DNA of 64,000 nt from contig NZ_JAQVBV010000026.1 in NCBI RefSeq assembly GCF_028690125.1, positions 1 through 64,000 of the forward strand, read 5' to 3'. Within the stretch, counting starts at the first letter, position 1. Each line of letters opens with the position of its first letter. The position numbers were made by a program, and so were the translations under genes. Source of the DNA: Bacteroides sp. (GTDB lineage: Bacteria > Bacteroidota > Bacteroidia > Bacteroidales > Bacteroidaceae). Of this stretch, positions 1-9,123 are shown piece by piece. The notes under the pieces are model-generated. The model did no database searches and was not told where the DNA came from. It worked only from the letters and a program-made list of their open reading frames with translations.

Positions 1-83
<83 letters not shown>

Positions 84-90
84 TTTCAAG

Positions 91-126
91 AAGCCCCTTG
101 ATTCGAAAGAGTCAAGGGGCTTTATT
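91..126 (+). terminator. Terminator of the rRNA operon
   Basis: AAGCCCCTTGA pairs with TCAAGGGGCTT across a short loop and is followed by a T-rich stretch, directly after the 5S gene. Confidence 0.85.
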
Positions 127-129
127 GTG

Positions 130-161
130 TTTGGTAGTAAGAAGAATTTATCTTATCTTTG
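130..161 (+). promoter_or_regulatory. Bacteroides sigma-ABfr-type promoter for the lipoprotein at 186
   Basis: TTTG at 130-133 and TATCTTTG at 154-161 are separated by 20 bp, matching the Bacteroides -33/-7 consensus, about 25 bp before the start codon at 186. Confidence 0.7.
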
Positions 162-185
162 AAATCATATTCATGAATTGAAAAG

Positions 186-629
186 ATGAAAAAATTAAAA
201 TATCTGATGGTTATCTCGTTGGGAGCCGTATTGTATAGCTGTGCTTCTCATCCTTTAAATAGATATAATACGACAAAAGTAGATATAGCTATGCTGGATA
301 CTATATCTAATAATCGATTCAGTAGTTTTGCAGAAACTACTGAAGAAACCTTTTTCTTAGGATTTATCAGAGTGAATATTTACCAAAATGCGAGTGAACA
401 TGCTCCTATTAGTCAGAATGAATTAGATACATTATTTAAAGAGCAAGGACAAGAAGAGCCTTTGTATGATAAGAAAAGGATGAGACTACTTATAAATCCG
501 AAGGTATCTAATGAAGTTGATTTAAAGTATTTAGGCATTTATAAACTTAGAAGAACAATTATTCAAGGAGTCAGCGTAAACTCGCTTTCACAAAAAGAGT
601 TAGAAGGCTTGATTGAGAATATTAAGTGA
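186..629 (+). CDS. Small lipoprotein of unknown function
   Basis: A 147-residue protein with a lipoprotein signal peptide: a basic start, a hydrophobic stretch, then the lipobox-like LYSC, so Cys19 is the likely lipidated residue. The rest is hydrophilic with no domain I recognise. It stands alone behind its own promoter at 130-161 and just after the rRNA operon terminator, so it is probably monocistronic. The reading frame is intact and the AT-rich base use resembles its neighbours. Function unknown; membrane anchoring is inferred from the signal only. Confidence 0.8.
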   Translation: MKKLKYLMVISLGAVLYSCASHPLNRYNTTKVDIAMLDTISNNRFSSFAETTEETFFLGFIRVNIYQNASEHAPISQNELDTLFKEQGQEEPLYDKKRMRLLINPKVSNEVDLKYLGIYKLRRTIIQGVSVNSLSQKELEGLIENIK

Positions 630-1240
630 AGCTAAACTACAATTATCCCTTAAAGTGAAAAACATAATCATCCTTTCACAAAAGGATAAACGACAGTTTC
701 TTTTCTTCTTCCGCTAATAAAGTAGCATTCACTAATGTTATTGTTTCAGCAATTAGGTTTCTAATAATACTAATTAAAAAGTGAATATTAACTGATCATT
801 TATATCTAAGACTAGCTAATGAGAATTTCTATATAATTGGGACTGCATAAATTTATTTAATTTGGGCTGCGATTTACTATTTCAAGTAGAGAAGTTAAAT
901 TTTCTCCGTTCAATTAAAATATTGAATAGAGAATATGAAAGGCATATTGTCTTTCATGTTTGTCTTGTTAGTTGCCTTATTGAAAAGAAGATGGCTATTA
1001 TTTTACTCTGAACAGATATTGAAAATAAGACATCGAGGAAGAGGTTTAGCCTATTTATTTTTAAGATTTTAATTATATCTTTTCTATAAAGAGGTTTATG
1101 ATATTATTATGTATAAAGATATATTAATGCAATATTCCTTTTTATATGGAAACAAAACTTATAGTAGATTGTTTCTATAATAGGGTTAAACTAAAAACCT
1201 TAAATGATGTGAATAACGACAAACGGATATGTTTTATTAC
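630..1240. other. Gene-poor AT-rich gap
   Basis: About 600 bp without a convincing gene. A 45-codon frame at 935-1072 (+) starts with a hydrophobic run but has no promoter or other support. No strong hairpin or repeat is visible. Confidence 0.5.
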
Positions 1241-1289
1241 TACATTTGTCGCCGAAACATGAGAATCCTATAATAACAAGAGAAATACA

Positions 1290-1736
1290 ATGAAAGTTTC
1301 TGTGAAATTCATATTTGCCTTTGTCTTACTGATGCTATCATATAGCATCAGTGGCACTGCTACGAATTTCTCAACTTGTATTTCTAAGAGTGAATGTTCA
1401 TCGTGCCAATTTTCAGAATCTTCCTATATTATTGATTCGTGCTCCTCTTTAGGCACTCGTACATCATCTGGTCTTGATAAATCACAATCGTTGTCTATTT
1501 CTGATGTAGAGATGGCAATTAAATCTGTTTCTGAAACATGTTCTAATAATTATCGTCTGCGTAGAATCATTGAAGCTAATGATTTTTTTAAAGACATCAT
1601 ACATAAGTTTTTCTTGTTAAGAGAAAATTCACTTGTATTAGACCAAAGTAAATCTTATAATTCGGATAAGGATCCACATTACTCCATTGTCTCTAGCGAC
1701 TATTACGTGTTCGCTCTAAGACGTATCTTTATTTAG
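1290..1736 (+). CDS. Small exported Cys-containing protein, unknown function
   Basis: A 148-residue protein with a typical signal peptide (basic start, hydrophobic residues about 6-22). Just after the predicted cleavage site come five cysteines within about 22 residues (the patterns CISKSEC and CSSC, then SCSS), with one more near residue 84, which suggests disulfides or metal binding after export. The C-terminus ends in an aromatic and basic stretch (YYVFALRR). A -7-like TACATTTG lies at 1241-1248, but I see no matching -33. It precedes the TonB operon but is 150 bp away from it. I do not recognise the family; the signal peptide is the main evidence that it is real. Confidence 0.6.
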   Translation: MKVSVKFIFAFVLLMLSYSISGTATNFSTCISKSECSSCQFSESSYIIDSCSSLGTRTSSGLDKSQSLSISDVEMAIKSVSETCSNNYRLRRIIEANDFFKDIIHKFFLLRENSLVLDQSKSYNSDKDPHYSIVSSDYYVFALRRIFI

Positions 1737-1885
1737 TATTTTATTCCTTTCTATTTACTTTTCGTACCCTTGTATGAACTCTTCTCAGCTTTTTTTAAAG
1801 TTGTAAGGTCTATAGCATAGTGTGTCTAATCGAAATCAAAATTTTCTAAATAACTAAAATTTATTTTCTTAACAAAAAACTTATT

Positions 1886-2683
1886 ATGGAAACTACTAAA
1901 AAAACTCAGGTCGTTGGCATTAAGAATGCTGGCATTGTTATCATTTGCTGTTTTATAATAGCTTTGTGTATTTTTTATTTCCTATTAGGAAATGGGGCTA
2001 ACTTTATGAATAATGACCCCGACAACCATCCATTGAATATCTTAGGTACAATCTACAAGGGTGGTATTATTGTGCCTATTATTCAGACACTGTTGCTAAC
2101 TGTAATTGCATTGAGCATTGAACGTTATATAGCTCTCCGCTCTGCTTATGGTAAAGGTTCATTAGCTAAGTTTGTAGCTCATATCAAAGAAGCTTTGTCT
2201 GCTGGTGATATCAAAAAGGCACAGGCTATCTGTGATCAACAAGGTGGTTCAGTAGCTAATGTTGTTACTTCTACTCTTCGTAAATATGAAGAGATGGAAA
2301 ACGATGCAACTTTGTCTAAAGAACAGAAACTTTTGGCTATTCAGAAAGAATTGGAAGAAGCTACTGCTCTGGAAATGCCGATGATGCAACAAAACCTTCC
2401 TATTATTGCTACTATCACTACACTGGGTACATTGATGGGATTACTTGGTACTGTAATCGGTATGATACGTTCGTTTACAGCTTTGGCTGTAGGTGGTGGC
2501 ACCGACTCTTTAGCATTGTCACAAGGTATTTCTGAGGCTTTGGTTAATACCGCATTTGGTATCTTGACTGGTGCATTGGCTGTTATTTCTTACAACTACT
2601 ACACTAACAAAATTGATAAATTGACTTACGGACTCGATGAGGTTGGATTCTCTATCGTGCAGACTTTTGCTGCTACTCATTAA
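1886..2683 (+). CDS. exbB: MotA/TolQ/ExbB proton channel protein
   Basis: ExbB-family inner-membrane subunit (265 aa) of the proton channel that energises TonB. An N-terminal membrane segment (about residues 13-36), a second (about 55-75), a long cytoplasmic loop (about 85-165), then two helices (about 170-195 and 210-235). The TTLGTLMGLLGTVIGMIRSF stretch is the conserved channel helix of MotA/TolQ/ExbB proteins. It opens an operon with two exbD genes, tonB, a PstS-like lipoprotein and a TPR protein, with gaps of 7-29 bp. In Bacteroidetes such a set powers SusC/D-type and other TonB-dependent transporters. No clear promoter is visible upstream. Confidence 0.95.
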   Translation: METTKKTQVVGIKNAGIVIICCFIIALCIFYFLLGNGANFMNNDPDNHPLNILGTIYKGGIIVPIIQTLLLTVIALSIERYIALRSAYGKGSLAKFVAHIKEALSAGDIKKAQAICDQQGGSVANVVTSTLRKYEEMENDATLSKEQKLLAIQKELEEATALEMPMMQQNLPIIATITTLGTLMGLLGTVIGMIRSFTALAVGGGTDSLALSQGISEALVNTAFGILTGALAVISYNYYTNKIDKLTYGLDEVGFSIVQTFAATH

Positions 2684-2712
2684 TTTTGCGAACTCTTTAA
2701 AATCTATTAATT

Positions 2713-3318
2713 ATGGGTAGAGCGCAAATTAAAAAGAAAAGTACGTTCATAGATATGACTGCTATGAGTGATGTAACTGTATTGCTTCTGACTTTTTTTA
2801 TGCTGACTTCAGCATTTGTAAAGAAAGAACCGGTAACAGTTAATACTCCGGCTTCTGTATCGGAAATTAAAATACCAGAGAAAAATGTACTCCAGATTTT
2901 AATTGATCCGGCGGGGAAAGTATTTATGAGTCTCGATAAACAGCAAGATATGCAGGCTGTTTTGGAGAGTATGGGTAATGAATATGGTATCAAATTTACT
3001 CCGGAGCAAGAGAAAAAATTTATTATATCTCCTACATTTGGGGTACCTATTGGAAGTATGAAGCAGTACTTGGATCTTCCCGAAGATCAACAGGATAAAA
3101 TTCTGAAAAATGAAGGAATTCCTTGTGATAGTACTGATAATCAGTTTAAATCGTGGGTACGTAATGCTCGTGCTGCCAATGCGGATTTGCGAATCGCTAT
3201 CAAGGCAGATGCTTCGACTCCATACTCAGTGATAAAGAATGTAATGAACTCTCTTCAGGATTTGCGGGAGAATCGGTATAATCTGATTACTACTCTCAAA
3301 GGATCATCTGAAGAATAA
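2713..3318 (+). CDS. exbD: ExbD/TolR family protein (first copy)
   Basis: ExbD-type subunit (201 aa): a short basic cytoplasmic tail, then one membrane helix (about residues 18-37) that begins with the family Asp (TAMSDVTVLLLTFFML), the residue that carries protons in ExbD/TolR. A periplasmic domain of about 160 residues follows. It is longer than E. coli ExbD, as is usual in Bacteroidetes. It starts 29 bp after exbB and ends 15 bp before a second exbD, so the complex probably holds two different ExbD subunits. Confidence 0.93.
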   Translation: MGRAQIKKKSTFIDMTAMSDVTVLLLTFFMLTSAFVKKEPVTVNTPASVSEIKIPEKNVLQILIDPAGKVFMSLDKQQDMQAVLESMGNEYGIKFTPEQEKKFIISPTFGVPIGSMKQYLDLPEDQQDKILKNEGIPCDSTDNQFKSWVRNARAANADLRIAIKADASTPYSVIKNVMNSLQDLRENRYNLITTLKGSSEE

Positions 3319-3333
3319 AAAGGAGGAAAAATT

Positions 3334-3984
3334 ATGAGTGCCGAAGTACAAGAAAGCAGTGGAAAGACAGGAAAAAGTAAGCAGAAAAAAATATCTGTGC
3401 GGGTAGACTTTACCCCGATGGTAGATATGAATATGTTGCTGATTACTTTCTTTATGCTTTGTACCACATTAAATATACCTCAAACGATGGAAATAAGTAT
3501 GCCGTCGAATGATAAGGATATAACAGAAGAGCAGAAGAGTATGGTGAAAGCTTCTCAGGCAATTACGTTACTGCTGGGTGGAGACAACAAACTCTATTAT
3601 TATGAAGGGGAACCTGACTATAAGGACTATTCGTCGTTGAAGGAAACTAGTTATACTCCAGATGGAATTCGTGATGTGCTCTTGCATAAAAATGCTGTTG
3701 CAGTGAATAAAGTAAGAGCTTTGAAACAGCAAAAGCTGGATTTAAAGATAACGGATGACGATTTTAAGAAGCAGGTAACAGAGATTAAGGGCGGAAAAGA
3801 CACGCCCACCGTAATTATCAAGGCTACAGATGATGCTTCTTATGAAAATCTGATTGATGTGCTGGATGAAATGCAAATTTGTAATATTGGTAAATATGTA
3901 ATTACTGATATTGCAGATGGAGATGAGTTTTTGATGAAGAACTTTACTTCAAAAGGAGAGTTGTCGAAGAACTTAGCTGAATAA
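3334..3984 (+). CDS. exbD: ExbD/TolR family protein (second copy)
   Basis: Second ExbD-like subunit (216 aa). After a basic cytoplasmic start of about 25 residues comes DFTPMVDMNMLLITFFMLC, with the proton-carrying Asp at the start of the helix. The periplasmic part is rich in charged residues and unlike that of the first copy, so the pair is an old duplication and not a recent one. It sits between the first exbD and tonB in the same operon. Confidence 0.93.
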   Translation: MSAEVQESSGKTGKSKQKKISVRVDFTPMVDMNMLLITFFMLCTTLNIPQTMEISMPSNDKDITEEQKSMVKASQAITLLLGGDNKLYYYEGEPDYKDYSSLKETSYTPDGIRDVLLHKNAVAVNKVRALKQQKLDLKITDDDFKKQVTEIKGGKDTPTVIIKATDDASYENLIDVLDEMQICNIGKYVITDIADGDEFLMKNFTSKGELSKNLAE

Positions 3985-4012
3985 ATAAGTAACACCTAAA
4001 AAGAAAAGTAAA

Positions 4013-4831
4013 ATGGCAAAAATAGATTTGACTTCTTCGGAATGGTGTCAGCTGATTTTTGAAGGCAAGAATCAGGCGTATGGTGCCTATAAAATGCGTG
4101 AAAACTCTACCAAGCGGCATAATATAGCCATGCTGATAGTATTGGTGATAGCCTTGGTTGGTTTTACGATCCCTACACTCGTTAAATTGGCGACTCCGAA
4201 GCAAAAAGAAGTAATGACAGAAGTAACTACCTTGTCGAAGTTGGAAGCACCAGAAGTTAAACAGGAAGAAGTGAAAAAAGTTGTTCCTGTGGCACCTCCT
4301 CCTCAGGCAGTGAAGAGTTCTATCAAGTTTACGACTCCTAAGATAAAGAAGGATTCAGAAATTGATGAAACGAATGAAATCAAGAGTCAGGAAGAATTGC
4401 TTTCCACTAATGTGGCTATTTCGATTGCCGATGTAAAAGGTAACGATGAAGTTCACGGAGCAGATATTTCTGACTTGAAACAAATCGTAGTGCAGGGTAC
4501 ACCTGAACCGGATAATACAGTATTTGAAGCAGTAGAACAGATGCCTTCATTTCCTGGCGGAAATCAGGAATTAATGGCTTATCTTGGAAAGAATATCAAA
4601 TATCCGACAATTGCACAAGAGCAAGGTACGCAAGGACGTGTTATTATACAATTTGTGGTAGAACGTGATGGTTCAATTACAGATGTACATGTAGCTCGTG
4701 GAGTAGATCCTTATCTGGACAAAGAAGCAATACGTGTTATAAAAGGTATGCCAAAATGGCTTCCCGGTAAACAGAATGGTAAAGCGGTACGTGTGAAGTT
4801 CACTGTTCCGGTCTTATTTAAACTACAGTAA
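4013..4831 (+). CDS. tonB: TonB energy transducer
   Basis: 272-residue TonB. One N-terminal membrane helix (about residues 38-58) follows a Bacteroidetes-type cytoplasmic stretch with the motif FEGKNQAYGAY. A Pro/Lys/Glu-rich periplasmic linker spans about 75-110. The C-terminal TonB domain (about 180-272) has the family pattern: MPSFPGG, then YP.IAQE.G.QGRV, and MPKWLPGKQNGKAVRVKF. It contacts the TonB box of outer-membrane receptors. Its place directly behind exbB-exbD-exbD fits. Confidence 0.95.
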   Translation: MAKIDLTSSEWCQLIFEGKNQAYGAYKMRENSTKRHNIAMLIVLVIALVGFTIPTLVKLATPKQKEVMTEVTTLSKLEAPEVKQEEVKKVVPVAPPPQAVKSSIKFTTPKIKKDSEIDETNEIKSQEELLSTNVAISIADVKGNDEVHGADISDLKQIVVQGTPEPDNTVFEAVEQMPSFPGGNQELMAYLGKNIKYPTIAQEQGTQGRVIIQFVVERDGSITDVHVARGVDPYLDKEAIRVIKGMPKWLPGKQNGKAVRVKFTVPVLFKLQ

Positions 4832-4838
4832 ATTAAAG

Positions 4839-5777
4839 ATGGATAGACAATTTTGGCTGATAGGCATTGTATTATTGACGGTATTTAGTGCTTGCCGTTC
4901 TAAAGGAGGACCAACGGATACTTATTCGTCTGGTGTGGTTGCTATTGCGGCAGATGCAAGTTTTGAACCCATTATACAGGAAGAGATTGATGTTTTTGAA
5001 AGTCTTTATCCTGCAGCTGGAATTGTCCCTCGCTATACTACGGAAGTGGAAGCCATTAATTTACTTCTGAAAGACAGTGTCCGGTTGGCTATTGCAACCC
5101 GGACACTGACTAAAGAAGAAATGGAATCATTTCATAGCCGTAAGTTTTTCCCTAAGGAAATTAAGTTAGCTACAGACGCTTTGGCACTGATTGTTAATCG
5201 TTCCAATCCGGATTCTTTGTTAAGCGTGCGAGATTTCCGCCGTATTTTGACAGGAGAAGTAAAGGATTGGAAAGAAGTTTATCCAAGTTCCCATCTAAAA
5301 GAGATTCAAGTGGTATTTGACAATAAAAACTCGAGTACGGTACGTTTTGCTATAGATTCTATCTGTGGGGGAAGGTCATTGGCAACAGGTAATGTGAGCG
5401 CTTTGAAAACGAACCAACAGGTCATAGATTATGTAGCGAAGACTCCTGATGCGATAGGAGTGATTGGAGTAAACTGGTTAGGAAATCGCCGGGATACTAC
5501 TAATCTATCTTTTATAGAAGAAATCAGAGTCATGGCAGTGAGTGACGAAGATGTGGCAACTGTTGCCAATAGTTATAAACCTTTTCAGGCTTATTTGTAT
5601 TATGGCAATTATCCGTTGGCACGTCCTATTTATGCTTTGCTGAATGACCCCCGTGGTGGGCTGCCCTGGGGATTTGCCTCTTTTATGACTTTTGATAAAG
5701 GGCAGCGGATTATTTTCAAGTCGGGACTTCTTCCGGCCACGCAGCCAACACGTGTTGTTAATGTAAGAGACGAATAA
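4839..5777 (+). CDS. PstS-like substrate-binding lipoprotein
   Basis: 312-residue periplasmic binding protein of the PstS (phosphate) class. The signal peptide ends in FSAC, so it is probably a lipoprotein. The start of the mature fold (VVAIAADASFEPIIQEEIDVFE) and later motifs (VNRSNPDSLLSVRDFRRILTGEVKDWKEV, SSTVRFAIDSICGG) match PstS-like domains. No pst transporter genes are nearby. It lies 7 bp behind tonB and 21 bp before the TPR gene, so its function is linked to the TonB machinery by position, not to a Pst importer. The ligand is unproven. Confidence 0.85.
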   Translation: MDRQFWLIGIVLLTVFSACRSKGGPTDTYSSGVVAIAADASFEPIIQEEIDVFESLYPAAGIVPRYTTEVEAINLLLKDSVRLAIATRTLTKEEMESFHSRKFFPKEIKLATDALALIVNRSNPDSLLSVRDFRRILTGEVKDWKEVYPSSHLKEIQVVFDNKNSSTVRFAIDSICGGRSLATGNVSALKTNQQVIDYVAKTPDAIGVIGVNWLGNRRDTTNLSFIEEIRVMAVSDEDVATVANSYKPFQAYLYYGNYPLARPIYALLNDPRGGLPWGFASFMTFDKGQRIIFKSGLLPATQPTRVVNVRDE

Positions 5778-5798
5778 TAACTAAAATTAGAGACTATC

Positions 5799-7232
5799 AT
5801 GAAACGAGTACAAATGTTTTTAGCTGGAGCGTTTATAGCAGTTGGGTCGCTCTATGCGCAATCATCCGATGCTGAATGGCAGGCGGGTGTTGCAAAGTTG
5901 AAAGAAACTATTCAGAAGAATCCGACTCAAGCGACGGAAGAAGCTGAACAACTGATAAAAGGAAAAAATAAAAAGAATGTAGAACTTTTGGTAGCGATTG
6001 GAGAAGCGTATCTGAAAGCTGGGAAACTGCCGGAAGCAGAAAAATATGCTGCTCTTGCCAAAAAAGTGAATGGTAAATCGGCTCTTGCTTCCTTATTGGA
6101 AGGTGACATTGCACTTGCTCAGAAGAATGCAGGTTTGGCTTCCCAAAAATTTGAAGAAGCTATTTATTTCGATCCCCATTGTATGGAAGCTTACCTGAAA
6201 TATGCGGATATTTATAGATCAGCCAATGCAAGCCTTTCTATTGAGAAGCTGGAACAACTGAAAGCTTTGGAACCGTCCAACACAAATGTAGATAAAAAAC
6301 TAGCCGAGATTTATTATTTTAAAAATGATTTTTCCAAAGCTGCTGATGCTTATTCGCAGTTTGCGACTGAACCGACAGCAACTGAAGAAGATTTAGCAAA
6401 ATATGCATTTGCACTTTTTTTGAAACATGATTTTGACAAGTCGCTTGAAGTGGCTAATATGGGATTGAAGAAAAATTCACGTCATGCTGCATTCAATCGT
6501 CTGGCAATGTATAATTACACTGACCTGAAACGCTTTGATGAAGCAATCAAATCTGCCGATATTTTCTTTAAAGAATGTGATAAGGCAGACTACTCTTACT
6601 TGGATTATATGTATTATGGTCATTTGTTGGAAGCTTTAAAGAAATACGGAGAAGCTGCCGAGCAATATGAGAAAGCTGTTGCCTTAGATTCAACAAAGAC
6701 AGATTTATATAAAAATATCTCTTCTGCTTATGAAGAGCAGAATGAGTATAAAAAAGCAATCAGTGCTTACCAAAAGTATTATTCGTCCCTTGAAAAGGAA
6801 CAGCAAACTCCTGATTTGCAATTTCAAATGGGTAAACTTTATTACGGTACAGGTACGCAGGCTGATTCATTAGTAATCACAGAAGAAGAGCGTAAGCAGG
6901 CTTTGGCATCGGCTGATTCCGTGTTCAAAGCCATAGCTGAAGTAGCTCCGGACAGTTATTTAGGTAACTTTTGGAGAGCTCGTACCAATTCGGCACTTGA
7001 TCCCGAAACAACTCAGGGATTGGCAAAACCTTTCTATGAAGCAGTGGCTGCTATGTTGGAAAGCAAAAACGATTCCCGGTACAATTCTGCTTTGATTGAG
7101 TGTTACAGTTACCTTGGGTATTATTATCTGGTAGTCAATAAGCTGCCCGAATCCAAGGAATATTGGAACAAAATTCTGGCTATAGACCCCGCTAATGCTA
7201 CTGCTAAAAGAGCATTGGATGGCATCAAATAG
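5799..7232 (+). CDS. TPR-repeat exported protein of the TonB operon
   Basis: 477-residue protein with a cleavable signal peptide (MKRVQMFLAGAFIAVGSLYA) followed by tetratricopeptide repeats over nearly its whole length, for example around residues 60-75, 100-130, 165-185, 275-330 and 430-470 (A.KYA, A..YEKAVALD, A...W.KIL.IDP). Such repeats bind other proteins, so it is likely a periplasmic scaffold. It is the last gene of the tonB operon, closed by the terminator at 7260-7297. The specific partner is unknown. Confidence 0.88.
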   Translation: MKRVQMFLAGAFIAVGSLYAQSSDAEWQAGVAKLKETIQKNPTQATEEAEQLIKGKNKKNVELLVAIGEAYLKAGKLPEAEKYAALAKKVNGKSALASLLEGDIALAQKNAGLASQKFEEAIYFDPHCMEAYLKYADIYRSANASLSIEKLEQLKALEPSNTNVDKKLAEIYYFKNDFSKAADAYSQFATEPTATEEDLAKYAFALFLKHDFDKSLEVANMGLKKNSRHAAFNRLAMYNYTDLKRFDEAIKSADIFFKECDKADYSYLDYMYYGHLLEALKKYGEAAEQYEKAVALDSTKTDLYKNISSAYEEQNEYKKAISAYQKYYSSLEKEQQTPDLQFQMGKLYYGTGTQADSLVITEEERKQALASADSVFKAIAEVAPDSYLGNFWRARTNSALDPETTQGLAKPFYEAVAAMLESKNDSRYNSALIECYSYLGYYYLVVNKLPESKEYWNKILAIDPANATAKRALDGIK

Positions 7233-7259
7233 TGAATAATTTTAGTTGTTTGTCGTGAC

Positions 7260-7297
7260 AGGAGGAGTGGAGAGTGATTCTTAGCTCCTCCTTTTTA
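7260..7297 (+). terminator. Terminator of the tonB operon
   Basis: AGGAGGAG (7260-7267) pairs with CTCCTCCT (7285-7292) and is followed by TTTT. Confidence 0.8.
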
Positions 7298-7314
7298 TAT
7301 TTTCTCTTTTTCTA

Positions 7315-7344
7315 TTGGAATATTCAAAAGATTCTCTACATTTG
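7315..7344 (+). promoter_or_regulatory. Promoter of the ABC exporter-GntR operon
   Basis: TTGG at 7315-7318 and TACATTTG at 7337-7344, 18 bp apart, fit the Bacteroides -33/-7 pattern. A palindromic operator begins 2 bp downstream. Confidence 0.65.
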
Positions 7345-7345
7345 C

Positions 7346-7369
7346 AGTGTACTATTAAACTAATACACT
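7346..7369. promoter_or_regulatory. Palindromic operator, probable GntR (YtrA-type) site
   Basis: AGTGTA at 7346-7351 and its inverted copy TACACT at 7364-7369 flank 12 bp with further partial symmetry. It sits where transcription should start, so bound repressor would block it. The fourth-listed gene type in the operon, a GntR/YtrA regulator at 9124, is the obvious candidate. From memory, YtrA-family operators have this AGTGTA...TACACT form. Confidence 0.65.
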
Positions 7370-7399
7370 AAAACAATTGAAACTTCTAATTTAAGAGCT

Positions 7400-8245
7400 A
7401 TGGTTACAGTTGAGAATCTTTCGTTTTCTTATCGAAAATCCAGGTCTTCTGTTTTGCACGATTTCTCTCTTTCTTTGGAGAAGGGGAGGGTGTATGGACT
7501 GTTGGGTAAGAATGGTGCGGGTAAATCCACTCTTCTTTATTTAATGTCTGGTCTTCTGACTCCGAAAGGAGGGCGAGTAATGTATCATGATACTGATGTG
7601 CGTCGTCGTTTGCCTGTTACTTTGCAGGATATGTTTTTGGTACCCGAAGAATTTGAGTTACCTCCTGTATCGTTAGTTAGTTATGTGGAACTGAACCGTT
7701 TGTTTTATCCGCGATTCAGTAAAGAGGATATGATGAGATATCTTCATTATTTTGAGATGGAAATGGATATTAATCTGGGAGCACTTTCTATGGGCCAAAA
7801 GAAGAAGGTGTTCATGAGTTTTGCTCTGGCCACCAATACTTCTTTGTTACTGATGGACGAACCAACCAATGGATTGGACATTCCCAGTAAAAGCCAGTTT
7901 CGTAAATTTATTGCATCAGGTATGTCGGAAGATAAGACTATCGTAATTTCTACTCATCAGGTTCGCGATATTGATAAAGCGTTGGATCATGTGGTGATTG
8001 TGGATAAAAGCCAGGTATTACTTAACGAATCAACATCGAGAATTACCGAGAAATTATTGTTTGTCGAGAGTGACAATCGTGAACTGTTGAAAGATGCTTT
8101 ATTTAGTACTCCTTCCTTACAAGGAAATAGTATAATGCTTGCCAATGAGAATGATGAAGAATCGGAAATAAATCTAGAACTTCTTTTTAATGCTACTCTT
8201 TCGAATCCTGAGAAAATCTCCCAATTGTTTCACCCTCAAAACTAA
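7400..8245 (+). CDS. ABC transporter ATP-binding protein
   Basis: 281-residue ABC ATPase. Walker A is GKNGAGKST (residues 36-44), the signature is LSMGQKKKV (about residue 130), Walker B with the catalytic Glu is LLLMDEPTNGLD, and the switch His is in STHQVRDID. The C-terminal 70 residues are outside the core fold. It overlaps the next gene (permease) by one base in a TAATG junction, so the two are translationally coupled. With the permease and the GntR repressor behind it, this resembles YtrB/BcrA-type exporters that respond to envelope or drug stress. The substrate is unknown. Confidence 0.9.
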   Translation: MVTVENLSFSYRKSRSSVLHDFSLSLEKGRVYGLLGKNGAGKSTLLYLMSGLLTPKGGRVMYHDTDVRRRLPVTLQDMFLVPEEFELPPVSLVSYVELNRLFYPRFSKEDMMRYLHYFEMEMDINLGALSMGQKKKVFMSFALATNTSLLLMDEPTNGLDIPSKSQFRKFIASGMSEDKTIVISTHQVRDIDKALDHVVIVDKSQVLLNESTSRITEKLLFVESDNRELLKDALFSTPSLQGNSIMLANENDEESEINLELLFNATLSNPEKISQLFHPQN

Positions 8246-9111
8246 TGAAGATGATAAAAGACACTTTTTTCAGTATGCCCCGTTTTGTGAATCTCTGTCG
8301 TAAAGAGATGGTGGAGAATTGGAAGTCAAATATACTTCGTATAGTTTTAATTTATGGAGTAATGGCAATTGTTTTTTTATGGAATGGTTATTTAGAATAT
8401 AGACATTCATATGATTCAAAATCTTTTATAAACCATTATGCAGATTATGACACTGTTTGGAAGTTCGTATTGATGTCTTTTTTCTTCTTTTTGTTTGGTT
8501 TTGGATGGTTGAGCGCATCGTTTACAATGGAAAAAATGAAGAATAAAACAGGACGAACTTCTACATTAATGACTCCGGCAACACCTTTTGAAAACTATTT
8601 TTCTCGTTGGCTGGTATCTACCATTGTGTTTCTGATCGTTTTTCTTATTGCTTTTAAACTAGCGGATTATACACGTGTATTGGTCTATTCATTAACTTAT
8701 CCAGATATAGCAAAGGCTATTCTTCCTGTAAATCTGAATGACTTGGTTAGAGAAAATGATATTGGACCCCATTATCATGTTTTTAATGAAATGTATCAGC
8801 TGACATTTGTTCTTTCTTTATATTGGTTTGTGCAATCATTATTTGTATTAGGTAGCTCTGTTTGGCCAAAGAACTCCTTCATTAAGACTTTTGCTGTCGT
8901 CGCGGTTATTGTTTTAATCTATATGGTAGTGGGCACATTCTTAGGTAGTGTATTATTTGAAAAAGAAGTAATATACAGACCTCCATTCAGCGATTTTAGA
9001 GAAGAGAAAATCTTTGCTATAATTTCTGTAATTCTAATTTTCTTTACTCTGTTCAACTGGGTTCTTTCATATTTCCGTTTTAAAGAATTAGAGGTTATTC
9101 AACGTATGTAA
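8245..9111 (+). CDS. ABC transporter permease
   Basis: 288-residue inner-membrane protein with about six hydrophobic helices (around residues 32-48, 73-93, 125-143, 185-205, 215-237 and 255-275). The N-terminal amphipathic stretch before the first helix (FVNLCRKEMVENWKSN) is common in ABC-2 type permeases. It starts on the last base of the ATPase stop codon and is followed 12 bp later by the regulator. Poor sequence conservation is normal here; the assignment rests on topology and operon position. Confidence 0.8.
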   Translation: MKMIKDTFFSMPRFVNLCRKEMVENWKSNILRIVLIYGVMAIVFLWNGYLEYRHSYDSKSFINHYADYDTVWKFVLMSFFFFLFGFGWLSASFTMEKMKNKTGRTSTLMTPATPFENYFSRWLVSTIVFLIVFLIAFKLADYTRVLVYSLTYPDIAKAILPVNLNDLVRENDIGPHYHVFNEMYQLTFVLSLYWFVQSLFVLGSSVWPKNSFIKTFAVVAVIVLIYMVVGTFLGSVLFEKEVIYRPPFSDFREEKIFAIISVILIFFTLFNWVLSYFRFKELEVIQRM

Positions 9112-9123
9112 TTTCCTAAGCCT

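Noticed and set aside
935..1072. 45-codon frame with a hydrophobic start
   Set aside because: No promoter, no family feature and basic, irregular C-terminus; in such AT-rich DNA a short frame of this kind is expected by chance.
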